The notes under the pieces were generated by a model. That model made no database searches, was not told the origin of the DNA, and saw only the letters and a program-made list of their open reading frames with translations. A stretch of 64,000 nucleotides of DNA, from assembly GCA_033030425.1 (NCBI GenBank), contig JAUFSD010000020.1, positions 186,001 through 250,000 of the forward strand. Reading direction: 5' to 3'. Positions 46,450-57,553 of the stretch are shown one piece after another. Each line of letters starts with the position of its first letter. Position 1 is the stretch's first letter. Origin of the DNA: Verpa conica (taxonomy: Eukaryota > Ascomycota > Pezizomycetes > Pezizales > Morchellaceae). The translations under genes and the position numbers were made by a program.

Positions 46450-48510
46450 CCGTATATACTCGTATAATCCACTATCGCCGAATTATCCGGAACATGGTAG
46501 TTCCCTGCAAGCGAGGGCAGTGCTGTGAGGCTCTGTGGGGCTCTGTGTGTGAGGCAAAAGTGAGTGATGTCTCATGAAGCGTAATGTTCATCTTTTGACT
46601 GCGAAAGCTAGTTTAACCAACAATAGAGCTATAGAAAGATAAGAAAAGCTAAATTATACTAGATATAAAAACTAGAAAACATTTATTCCCCATGTGCTAT
46701 AAATTCCACTTCTTCATGATCATCATCCTGTGTATCCACATCCGCTAACTGTGAATTCTCCGGACCCGTAGTCTCTATTCTCCAGTCCCCAATATCAATT
46801 CCATGAAAGCCCTTAATGTCGAGCTTACTATCTTGACTTCCATCTACAGGAAGAGACAAACCCACTCGCTCAAAAACATTCTTTATAAGCTCTTGCTTTT
46901 CTATACAAAATTGATACCATGCATCCCCAACACACCAGGTAGTTAAAATCCGCCGGTCCCCCACAGTCCATTTCTCAAACTCGGCTTCATGCTCAAGTAT
47001 AGCTTCATCTGTCAAGTCCCGGATTTGTTCTTTAAGAGGTTTGTTTACCGAAATATCTAATGGTTGAATTAAACTGGTGCACCCACCGGGGATTAGGCTC
47101 GGCATTATATTATTGTTACGCAAAATCTCTAAAACCTTTGGAGTTTTATGAGATTTACATAAATCAAGAGCAAAGAGTGTAGGTCGGCCTGCAAGTACTG
47201 GAAGAAGATGTTGCTCAATATATTTAATGAATAAACTATCATTCATATAAGCTTCATCATTAAACTCCACAATAACACCTGGGTGATATTGTGGTAGTTC
47301 TTTAAGCAATACTGCACCCTTTCCATGGAAAATTATCATAGGAGGTATGCGGTTTACTCCATCTGCAAATACACAGAGTACTAAACTGGCTTGCCGTTTA
47401 TCCCAACCACTTCTAGTCTCTTTAACCCAAACAGTTTTTGCACCAATTGGATTATAGGTGCGTCCACTAAGATATTCAAATGGGAGAGGAGTTTTATCCA
47501 GATTGCAGATATTACTTAAGTAATATTTTCCAATAGATCGATTGAGTACTGTTTCCATCCAACTACCTCCAGGAAGCTGACTGTTACGCCTATTGAATTG
47601 CAGCCAACTAACTACCAACTTGCGGTAGTCTTCCGGGATTTATTGTGCTTTTTTTGTGATGCAGCGTAGGCTAACACGGAACCGGCCAAGAAATGCTTGA
47701 AACCAGCCTGTTGAGAATCGAAAAATTGAGGTACTAGCACCTGGATACAGTTCACGGAAAATAATATTGGCATGAACTCTGAACCAGCCCCTCCGAATAG
47801 GCTGGCCTTTTTCTCGGTGCTCCAAAAATAGATTGTACAGTCGTGATTCTAACTCGGGCCATTTGCAAGCAATTGCTGCAAGGGAACGGTCACTCCTTGT
47901 AGAATTATTTTTTCCGTAAATCTCAATTTTCTCCTGTGCCACTACCCAATCGCTAATAGTTCTCTGAGGTATTTTAAAAAGCTCTGACGCTTCCTTCTGT
48001 GTTGGTGCTCTATATTCGCCAGGATATTTTGGACCAACAGGAATACGGTGGTGAAAAAGAAAGACGAAGGTTCTGATTTTTTGTTTTTGACTCCAAATAC
48101 GCTTTGGGCGGCATATAGGCTGCATGTCCTCTGGTTTTAGGATACAGTCCCTGATAGCTTTAGGTTTAGGACCTCGACGCAGCTTGGTGGGGTAACTGCT
48201 CTGATTTGCATTGCGTTCGCTTGTAGCAAGAGGTATAAATGTGCTTTCGGGTTTTGTCATTACTATAATGATTAAAGTGATGGTTCTCACAGTACTCCAT
48301 CTCTTAGTTTTAAAGATGTGCTGGTGGCAAGCTTGTGGCAAGCGTTCATAAGTTCATGATCAAAAAGTGAAGATTACGCTTCATAAGACATCACTCACTT
48401 TTGCCACACACACCCAGAGCCTCACTGAGCCTCACTGCACTGCCCTCGCTTGCAGGGAACCACCATGTTCCGGATAATTCGGCGATAGTGGATTATACGA
48501 GTATATACGG
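46450..48510 (-). mobile_element. pogo/Tigger-type DNA transposon
   Basis: A 2061-bp element flanked by TA on both sides (46448-46449 and 48511-48512), the target of the Tc1/mariner-pogo superfamily. The inverted repeats are about 150 bp long and nearly identical: CCGTATATACTCGTATAATC, then CGCCGAATTATCCGGAACAT, GCAAGCGAGGGCAGTG, repeated GAGGCTC motifs and AAAAGTGAGTGATGTC. One transposase gene, now split by a stop codon, lies inside on the minus strand. It sits at the junction between duplicated units 1 and 2. Confidence 0.88.
46683..48341 (-). pseudogene. pogo-type transposase with one in-frame stop
   Basis: Two open segments (48341-47640 and 47618-46683) are in the same frame and separated only by a TAA at 47640-47642. 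Reading across gives about 552 residues. The N-terminal part has a helix-turn-helix (TQKEASELFKIPQRTISDWV) and a CENP-B-like DNA-binding region (KWPELESRLYNLFLEHREKG, RRGWFRVHANII). The C-terminal part is a DDE_1 domain: NLDKTPLPF (first Asp), ALDLCKSHKT (second) and QPLDISVNKPLK (third), with 35 residues between the second and third Asp. It ends in an acidic tail. With the stop it cannot make a full enzyme unless read through; otherwise it looks recent. Confidence 0.85.
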
Positions 48511-48559
48511 TATTGTGTTGCGCTGACTAAGCGATCATGGACACTTGGGAGGATCTATA

Positions 48560-48740
48560 CGGATCGTGCGTTGTGCATTGCCCCTAACCCTAGCACGGTC
48601 ACACGAGGAACCCGGTTGCCAAGCAGGCGAAACATTAGCCGCAACAGTGCCCCAAAAGGGTTATCGGATCCACATATGATTCAGATCAGCTATGGAACCC
48701 TTCAACTGTCAGCTGAAAAAGTGCAATACGGGTAGGTCTT
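48560..48740 (+). repeat. Duplicated upstream segment of nucleotidase copy 2
   Basis: Paralogue of 41455-41640, sharing GCGTTGTGCATTGCCCCTAA and the segment around ATGATTCAGATCAGCTATGG. Here it continues directly into the promoter without the extra 680 bp found upstream of copy 1. Confidence 0.75.
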
Positions 48741-48800
48741 CCGGTTCATTTGCAGTCCCCCGAGCTAGGTTGTGATATGTGTCTCGTTTAACCTTATCAA

Positions 48801-48810
48801 CTTATTTAAG
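48801..48810 (+). promoter_or_regulatory. Conserved TATA-like box, now separated from copy 2 by an insertion
   Basis: CTTATTTAAG as in copy 1. A 540-bp element with its 8-bp target duplication has landed 61 bp downstream, so this box is now about 630 bp from the start codon instead of about 80. Confidence 0.4.
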
Positions 48811-48871
48811 AAGTGTGGGTAGTCGCCCAGTCACCATAGCTCTTCACACCTCATCTATCCAGCAACAACTC

Positions 48872-49411
48872 CAGTGTTGTCAGTCGGGCAGTCCGTCCGT
48901 TCTGAGCCTAGGACTGGACGGGACCATGAGCTGTAGGGCGTCCGGTCATGGCTGGCGAGATGCCCTAGGGAGTAGGAGGCTAAGACTATTGACTATAGTC
49001 ACCTGTAGGGGACTACAGCAGGCGTTGACTGTGGGGGACTGCAGGGCAGCATTTGGAAACAGGAAAAATAAGTATATTAATGAAATGAAAAAGACATGTG
49101 AACATTTTAAAAGGTACAGTTACCTTCACCCGGCCCATCCAGGGCCATTCAGGGCCTTCCGTAGAGTAAAACTACCCCACTAAGTCCATCGGGCCCTGTA
49201 GGGGATACTCAAAAAACCTCAGGCCTCGTAGATCCCTACAGGGCCCTATAGAGCCCTGTCTACTACCGGGCCCTCCAGTTTTTGTATAAACCCGCAGTCC
49301 CTAAATTTCCTGGCCCTGGACCGGCTTTCCCTGATAGTCCGTCCGGTCCCCACGATCCGGTAGGGCTCCGCTAGGGGCCCTGCAGTCCGACCCGGACGAC
49401 TGACAACACTG
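48872..49411. mobile_element. hAT-like non-autonomous element, family B, intact ends
   Basis: A 540-bp element with terminal inverted repeats CAGTGTTGTCAGTCG. It is flanked by a perfect 8-bp target duplication, AACAACTC (48864-48871 and 49412-49419). The inside is GC-rich with repeated GGGCCCTGTAGGG-like blocks and no transposase. Comparison with copy 1 shows that its target was the 5' region of a nucleotidase gene. Ends and duplication length fit the hAT superfamily. Confidence 0.88.
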
Positions 49412-49436
49412 AACAACTCCATCCTCACCTTACCAC

Positions 49437-51790
49437 ATGGCGCAAACTAAAAAATGTATGTATTATTCACCTCTCATCATCCTAGGTACTCCCGATTATA
49501 CTTGAAAGCTAAGCGGACTATTAAAAGATGCGGCAATCATAGATGCTGGATCGAGTGGGACTCGTTCTTACATCTATAGCTGGCATACCCACGACATCGC
49601 CAAGGGGAACCCACCTCCTGTCTTGAAGTTAGAATTCGCAAGAACAAAGACAAAGCAAGGTGTGTAGATCGCTCTACTAGCTTACGCATAAATAAACTTG
49701 CAGATGCTGACAGCAGCCAATATTTCCATCAAGGCATCCACAAGTTGATAGGAGCAGAGTTTCCAGGGTCACTGGCAGACTTGTTTACAGAGTTGAGACA
49801 CAAGATCAGCGATAACTTGCCAATTGAGAGAGTTCCACTATACATACTTGCAACCGCAGGAGTACGTGATATTGGTTCCACGGAGCTTTCCACACTCCTT
49901 GAAGAAGTTGAGAAATACCTCAAATATCTCCACCAACACCCCAACTTCGACCAGATACGCACACAGGCCGATAAAATCCAAAGATTTCTCTTTCCCATAC
50001 ATCCTGATGCCGAAGCTAGGGTCCACGGTCTCCTTCAGGATGATTACAACCAGTTCGGAGCCGTCCAGAACAAGATAAACGCCCTACTCACACAGTATAG
50101 AGGTACCATTATGCTGCGTGAGGAGGCTATCACCCTACGTAGTCACCTCAATGAGATTTATCACTATTTAAGAAATCTCATGGAGCGACTACCCATCTTC
50201 AGTGAGGACATCGCGGACATTAGGAAGAAACTGCTGGAATTGGATGGTCAAATCAGGGACTTTCTAGTCCCCAAAACCGACTACAAATTGATTGAACAGA
50301 TACAAAGCACATACGATGGACTAAGCAACGAGTACATACGTGAGACATTCTTTCAAGACGGGCCAGGTGGAGCAGTGGTCCCGCCCGCCATTGACGCTGT
50401 TTTCGACCTGGCACGTGTGACCAGGGATATCTGGAAATCTGTCAGGAACCGCACCTATCCAAGACTCGAACTCGATAAACTCATCTTGCAGGTACTATCT
50501 ATCATCAACCACGTCCGGAAGTTGATTCCCTGCGACAAATGTCAGTTCATAATCCGCGCAGACCTCAATGAACTTGGTGTCAATATCCAGGCTACCAATA
50601 CTCTCCCACAGCAACCGGGCAATAACTATGACACGGTCAACCAGGCTATTAATAATTGCCTCGCCGTCGAAGCCAGTCGTGATTTGCTCTTTCAAAGAAC
50701 CAAGGAATACGCTGAAAAAATGTCATTCAGGGTGAAAGAGTGCAGAGTAATCACTGGAGAGGAGGAAGTACTCTACGGATGGATTGCAGCAAGTTACTTG
50801 CGGGGGACTCTTTCCTCATTCGGCCCTAAGATACACTATCCCGCCGGATACATTGAGATCGGCGGGGCCAGCACACAGATCGCATTCCAACCGAGTTGGT
50901 CAGAGAAATCAAAATACGCTGGCATGCTGTGGAGGGTCGATGTGGGTGGTAAAAAGCTTGACATGTATCTGAAGACGTTACCGCTAGGCTCAAAAAAGTC
51001 CAGCATACATTATAAGAATATAACCAAGGAGAAAGGATTAACACCACTCCAGGATCCCTGCGACCCGCGGGGGTTTAATACTGCGGGCAAAAGGCTGTTT
51101 GATACCTGCCAACGCGCAGCTATGCAAATCCTACTAAACCTCTGGAGACCTTACGAATATCCCATACCTGATGACTACCCAACAGGAAGTTATGCTGGAC
51201 ATGCTGATTTCCTCGAAGGCGCCATGGAGATCGACTTTGAGAACAGCAACCGAGAGTTTGTTGGTGGGGCTACATTCTGGGACATGACACAGGAAAACTT
51301 TGGGAAGAATGGGGAGGCCTACGGCCCATGGGACTTTCTAAGAGAGGCACAGACGTCGTATGGAGCGATTGCTTACAGGGATATCCAAGCGGCAAACGGA
51401 GGTCCTGATGTGGTTGTTCAAAATGGTAAGATTGATGGGTATGATGATTGGGCTTGGTTCTGCGCCGGGATTGTAGATAGTATCCTTTACAAAGGATTTG
51501 GGTTCCCACGACAATACGGCAAGGGTGGGCGTCAATTCACATTCCAGCCTAACTCGGGTGAGGTTGATGGGAGCCTGATATTAAGTTGGACGATCGGGAA
51601 AACCCTACTCTACGCGACCAACTCGGAAGATCCAAAGATTGTCTCGTGTCAGAAGTCGTTTGCTGAGCACCCCGAAAAGGAAAGAGGAATATGGAGGAAT
51701 GACATACCTATTATATCAGCTGCAACCGCAGATATCATCTCCTTTGGAGATTATGTTCCTCTTGCGGGGAACGCTGCGGGGGGTGTCTGA
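49437..51790 (+). CDS. GDA1/CD39-type nucleotidase with helical insert, copy 2
   Basis: Three exons: 49437-49455 (MAQTKK plus one base), 49528-49659 and 49734-51790, giving 735 residues. Introns are 72 and 74 bp; the second has branch GCTGAC and acceptor AAG. ACR1 is the canonical DAGSSGTR (12-19), ACR2 ATAG at 90-93, ACR3 ITGEEEVLYGW at 390-400, and ACR4 EIGGASTQIAF from about 425. In ACR3 the Gly after the catalytic Glu is Val, unlike copies 1 and 3. The helical insert between ACR2 and ACR3 is present. The C-terminus lacks copy 1's basic tail. No signal peptide or membrane helix is seen. The frame is open, but the 5' region carries the hAT-like insertion, so expression may be altered. Confidence 0.85.
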
Positions 51791-53057
51791 ACACAGGCTG
51801 CAAGGTTAGTGGAGACGGTGAGCAGCTTCCCCCCCCCATTTCAATCGTTCCGCCGTTGATCTATACCTACTAACGGACAGACTAAGCTAGCTTCAGTTTC
51901 TAAGACAATGTTTTGTTTTTTGTGAGCTCGGGCATAAGCTGTTTATTTTTCTTTTTTTACTAGGCTATACTTGGCCATTGTGTTTGTGCCTGAATCGTGC
52001 CCAGAGTACTTGTTTCGATTTGATGCTCATATTTATAACGAACAAATGAAATCTTACCCGAAACACTGACTGAAAATGTGACCAATGCTTGAGGCACTCG
52101 CATGTCTGGAATGGTTTACTTCTCCCGGAAATACTTACATGATACTTGTGCCGTGGTGATTATGTGGTACTAAGCCCTAGTCCGGCTAGCACTCATATGG
52201 ATTATATGATATGGTGAGATGAGCACTAGTAATTATTAGTGGTTTATTCATCGATATTTGTTTGGGTATCTTGCGTCGTGTAAGGGATGTAAGAAATGAC
52301 ATATCCGCAATTGTCGCCACACCACATTACTCCTAAAACTACAAACGCTTAATCTTCAGTCCCATAACACATAATGCTTGTTTTTGAGGAAACTCTTGAT
52401 GGTTCTATTATAAAACAATGTACTGATATTAAACCAATGAATGCGACAAACCAAAACGGTGGCGAGGGTAACGGGGCGGGTATGGAGACTTTCCGGGGGT
52501 CTTGGCTTCGAAGTTATGGCCAATTGTATAGTGCAATGCCTATATTCCTAGATGTTTACTCGTTAGGTACGCTTGTAACTATTCGTATATGCGCTCTCAC
52601 CTGAGCTCCAATGTCTAGAGTCTGCTGTCTTACCGGGGACAGGATGATGGAGTGTTCAGCACACCAGAAGATGCCCCGTCCAATCGATAGTCAACCGCCC
52701 ACACGCCCGCCGGTTCGGATGATACAGTTCTTCCCTAGCGACAATCGGAAGGATCCAGGTTTATTCCTTGTGACCGTTTAGGCTTATAGTGAGTTAAATA
52801 TAGAGTGTATTCACTAATGCGGGGGTTCGCGTATAAAGACCTACACGCCCCTATCGATCACATGTAAGCGGTGGGTTAAGCGACACCCCGAGGCTCTGGG
52901 TAAGGTTCCGATCTGTTGCAGGAGATCCGGAGATCAGTGTAGCGAGAGGCAGTTTTATCGGGCTCGGCTGAAGATCGCGGCTTGACTTCAAGGTTAGGGT
53001 TGAGCGAATCCTCACACAAGTAATACTCGGAACACGACTTGAATTGGCAAGCTACGG

Positions 53058-53209
53058 CAGAGATTGACTTGGGCCGGCCCATTTAATAATATGGGCCAGT
53101 TCAACCCTCTTTTAGGTGGCCCGGGCTTGTCTTTGCCATAGTAATATGTTATCTGGTCTGGTCTGGGCCAGGGCAACTCTTTGACCGGGCCAGCCCAAGT
53201 CAACCTCTG
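53058..53209. mobile_element. hAT-like MITE, family A, with perfect target duplication
   Basis: 152 bp long, exactly the length of the copy at 21531. Ends are CAGAGATTGACTTGGGCC and, reverse-complemented, CAGAGGTTGACTTGGGC. An exact 8-bp duplication, AGCTACGG, flanks it (53050-53057 and 53210-53217). Non-coding and GGGCC-rich. Confidence 0.9.
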
Positions 53210-53265
53210 AGCTACGGGAAGTTGCTACACAGGGGTCACAATACCTACCCCTCTTTAATTTTATC

Positions 53266-53391
53266 ATGGGGCAGAAGAAACTCACATTCAACGGGTCATC
53301 AAACAGGATGAGTACAAGAGACATACCTACCGGGGAACACTATGCGGCTATTATAGCCAAATTGGAAGGCGAGAACAGCAGGAAGATTTGA
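53266..53391 (+). other. Short open frame, doubtful
   Basis: ATG-started 41-residue frame (MGQKKLTFNGSSNR, then RDIPTGEHYAAIIAKLEGEN). It is followed by purine-rich DNA with several stops, which may be a decayed gene on this strand. I do not recognise it. Confidence 0.2.
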
Positions 53392-56300
53392 GAAGAGAGA
53401 AAAGTTCTATGATGCGCCTTAAGACAAAAGGTGAATAAGGACAAGAAGTGAGGATAAGATAGTATGGCTGTTCGACAATAAGAAAAAGAAAATTAAAGAG
53501 AAGGAAAAGATATGGATGAAAGTTGGTTGTGCATTAGGGGAGTGTGAATGCATATCGAGATGAAGGAGGGGAATAGAACGGTTATAAAGCTGATGATGAC
53601 TGTAGGCGAAGAGCTGAGAATGATCTGGGGACAAGAGGACAGCGGGAATGAAAGCGAGTACAGTGAAGAGGGGCAGTAGGAGAGCAAATCGGATGTGGAA
53701 TTTGTCATGTAGGAGGTATGGACAAAAGGAGAAGTGGTGTTTTGTGGTTAGAGCTTGGGGCTGGAGAGGGGGATTACCATAACCGAAAGATTCATGTAAT
53801 TCATGAGTGAAACATGGGGGGGGAAGCTCAACCATCAGCAGCAGCTCCCAGTCTCGTGGCACCAGACCAAAATCTGAAGGCTCAACCGTCAACTTGTCAA
53901 ACCCCCCCTTCTTCTATACCGGTGTAGGTATGCTCTCGTATCAACATCTCTCTATCGTTATCTCGCCGTCCGTTCACATTAAGTTTATAAGAAGTATCGA
54001 AGGACGTAACACATACACCCCTAAACCTTATACCAGTCCACAGCCACAGTCACACCCGCTGCAATATAGGTCACTTGAGGCGCATTAGTCACTTCGCGCA
54101 CACTACGCTAAATATAGCAACGACTGGCCTGCCACCGATGAAACTCAAGATTATTTCCAATCTCCTACGCAAACAGAGGGGGAGTAACCACTCCGGCAAA
54201 CGTGGTACAAACATTGATTAGCGGCAACGAGACATTAAAAGCAAGATCTTTAAAAGCAAGATCTATATACTAAAACTAAACTTTCTCACATTTTCAAGAG
54301 GATAATGTCCCCCCCTATGGATTGGATTTTTGGAGCCTTGACGTACCTAGTTCCTAGGGTTGTATAATTTGAGCGTGTGGCTGATTGTTTTTTTGCTGGG
54401 CTCGCTAATGCAGGAACAGAACAGAACAGGGTAGATCCGTGCCGCTCGCTTATCGCCACTCCGCAGAGCCTCATTACGTTTATTCCGACAACATGAGCAA
54501 GGGTAGTTGCCTCGGCCGCGTCTGTCGCAGAAATCTTAGTGTCGTGTTGACTGTTATCAGCAACGCGCCGGCCCGGCCCGACCGCGGGTTGTATTTTTCC
54601 GCGGCTTGCTCCGGGCGGCGGGGTGGGGTAATTACCAAGTAGCAGACAGCGGATACCAGTGAGGTCATACCCGAACAACTCGTTGGAGGGGCCCACCCTA
54701 TGTGTACGCTCCGTTCCTGTAATGCCAGAGAACTAAAAGGACACAACTGTGGGCTATGGTATAATTGTATTAATAGATTGATATTCGGGCGGATCATACT
54801 ATTAACTTGCCTCTCTTAATAAAAATATACACCTCTCGGCAAGGTTGGCTATGGACTGCTCGGTAAAATACCGACCCACGCTTACAACAATCACATTACT
54901 AAAATTGGTCGTGATCTACTACAACATATGAAACCTGGTGGATGGGTTTGTTACCCTAACCCTGTTCCACGCGCAGTATAACTAACCTCCTACACCAGTA
55001 CTGCCCTAAATAAATGGTTTGGTATAGGCACTCTATTCGACTACGTTCACTCGGGTAGTGGATAATCTTCTAGTATGAAGCTGTTGGGGCATCGGGGATG
55101 TGGTCAGTTACCGCGGTGCCTCGCACTACACGAAGTGACAAACCCGAGTCACAGGGAAAGCGTAGTATAACTATAAAAAAATGTATACATACAAATAGCA
55201 TGTTGAATAGACGTTCTACAGGGTATACTGATCGATCCGAATAGTTTGGATAGGGAAATAGTTGTTTTGTGATCTTGTGTGATCCTGTTTCGTTGTGTTA
55301 AGGTGTTCTAGTGATGTTTATCCAGTTATACCGTAATTTATAGACGGGCTCATGTTATATTTGCTTTGGAACACCCCGCGGGAGGGAATCCCTTGTATGG
55401 TAGAGAGAGACCTAAGCTCTTATTGGGCTGCTAATTATTACCTAACCCTCCAAAGACTAACTACAGTGGCAACTCCATCTTGGCATCTTTTTAGCTATCA
55501 CGCTGAATAATTCAAGGGCTATAAGAGCTACTAACGGATGACAGAATAAATGAGAGAAATATGTACACAGGTATAGATATGGTTAATAAGATTTCATAAC
55601 TTGCGGGGGTCATGAATACGGGGAGGTGGGGCTAAAGGTGTTGTAGCTCATGAAAAGTTCGACATAAGGGGGATACTAGTGCTATCCGGATGCGACTCTA
55701 CAGATTATCTCTAGTCGCCGTTATCATACTATCAATAGGTTAGGGGTATTGTTTCTGTCACTTACTACACTAAAGGTGCGACTTCACTTTCTTTCCTCAC
55801 TCACCCAGGGATAAAAAAAACTCTAGACGTTTGATGTTTCAACCTCTTAGAACCACCCTGAACCCCACCGGCTAAAGTGGTACTGCGTCCCCGTCATATG
55901 CCAGCGATATTATCGAGTCAAATGTAGCCGTACTGCAGTTTAGAAACCCTAACCCAGGGTGATTAGCCGATGTTAGTCTAGCACTTTGTTTCTAGTTAGG
56001 CTAGAGGTCAACGTTCAAGTCGTGAGGAAGGCACTATCGTTGTGGCTAGTAACGAAAAAACTGCACTTTCTAAACCTGATGCGGGAGGTATGCTATATGT
56101 CTTTCTGCCATCGAATACTACGCCTACCACATTGCTACTCCCCCGTGACACAGCCCGGAGCTGTCATGGAGAGCAAAGACATTGTTTCCCGGTAATACAA
56201 TTCTGTTGACGACCAGTGAAAGTGTCCACAGCCGTACCGCAGCTATGTGACTCTCCGGGAAAGGCGGGGGTTTTGGCGCAGTGCAAGATTTGACAATATG

Positions 56301-56700
56301 TGTAGGCATCGCGTTCTCTATAAAGGTGTACGATAATCTCTGGTCTAGCCGGTAGTGATTGCGGCTGAGTAGGAGTTCGACATGCATTGCAGATTTGCCG
56401 TTTCCGGATGGGATAGATGATATCGCTAGGGAGGTTAATCCCCGTCTATTTCCTAGATAGGGCTAGGTGAGCCGTATATCCAGCACTTAAGAGGATTGTC
56501 AATTAACGGCAACGCACGGGGCTTGATATGTACTGACTTATCGTAAAAAAGGGTACTGCGGGGGTGTTCCATGGCAATCACCGAAAGTCGCTTATGCGAC
56601 AACCCCCACACTCAAGCACAGAAGAGGTTCATCCGAGACGAAATACCTAATATATCAAATGCATCCAGCATATGAAAGGTACCTTTCATAACTCGCACAT

Positions 56701-56840
56701 GTTTAAATGGGCCAGACCATGAATTCATTTTGGGCTGGGCCGGGCCAGCTATCTTTCATGTGGCCCGGGTCAACAACCACGATACTAAACTAATTATTGG
56801 GCGGGGCCGGGTCAGCCTATTTTTTAGGCCGGGCCTAGGG
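56701..56840. repeat. Truncated family A hAT-like MITE
   Basis: GTTTAAATGGGCC, then GGGCTGGGCCGGGCCAGC, ATGTGGCCCGGGTCAACAAC, ACTAAACTAATTATTGGGC and TTTAGGCCGGGCC follow the order of the copy at 21531. The CAGAG left tip and the right end are lost. Confidence 0.65.
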
Positions 56841-57553
56841 TAGGTGGGTAGTTAGGACACGGTCTCCTGATATGTGGATAGAAGGATGCAGGGCTTCAGA
56901 GTGTCATCGGTACCGAGGTGGGGGGACGATGTTGAGGTGTCCCTGTACCAGAGGTGGGGCAAGCGGGGTCGTGTATGAAATTCGTATGCCCCTTATCTCG
57001 GCAAGACGCACAGGTACTTTTATCCTAGAGGACGCAACAGGTGGCTGCAGGATACAGTGACGATCAGCTAAGCGAGGGGGACGTGGTATCGAACTTCCGC
57101 TTTCGGGTTAACCTAGCTGCCGATCAATGCTTGGCCTAACCTTACGGTCTAGCGACGCTTAACGAGCGAACCACACTGGGACTGTGGCGTTGATCGACAA
57201 TGCAAGCCCACGAGAACCTTCACCCCGCGCAAGATGATACTCCAATTGCTATTACCTCACAGCGGTACCCCCCGAGCTGAACTTGGCCACATTTACAATT
57301 AACTCGCTAGTCTCACAAATGCATAGATGCCCCTACACCCGAAGAGGTTGCTTTCAGCTGGGGGTGAGCTCGGACGACACTGACCACCCCCGCCCCGCTC
57401 AAGTCGGAAGAGCCCGACAAGTGTATCCCCCGCCGTGTGATATCATCATCATAGCAGACTTGACTGACATAAATACCCCGTGTATTCCGTGGATAATGAC
57501 AATCTTCCATCATTCCCAACTACCCCCAGAGAAATATATCCCCAGTTTTCATC

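Larger units (their letters stand above)
51791..57553. other. Gene-free stretch between copies 2 and 3
   Basis: The first 1.1 kb is the duplicated 3' flank. It then holds a family A hAT MITE (53058), a strongly purine-rich segment on the plus strand (53390-53800), whose 157-codon minus-strand frame looks like an antisense shadow, telomere-like dimers at 54952 and 55944, and a truncated MITE at 56701. No other gene is supported. Confidence 0.4.

Noticed and set aside
53419..53892. 157-codon minus-strand frame.
   Set aside because: It is Ser/Leu/His/Phe-rich and mirrors a purine-rich plus strand, as expected for the antisense of a lost Glu/Lys-rich sequence or simple composition. No domain.
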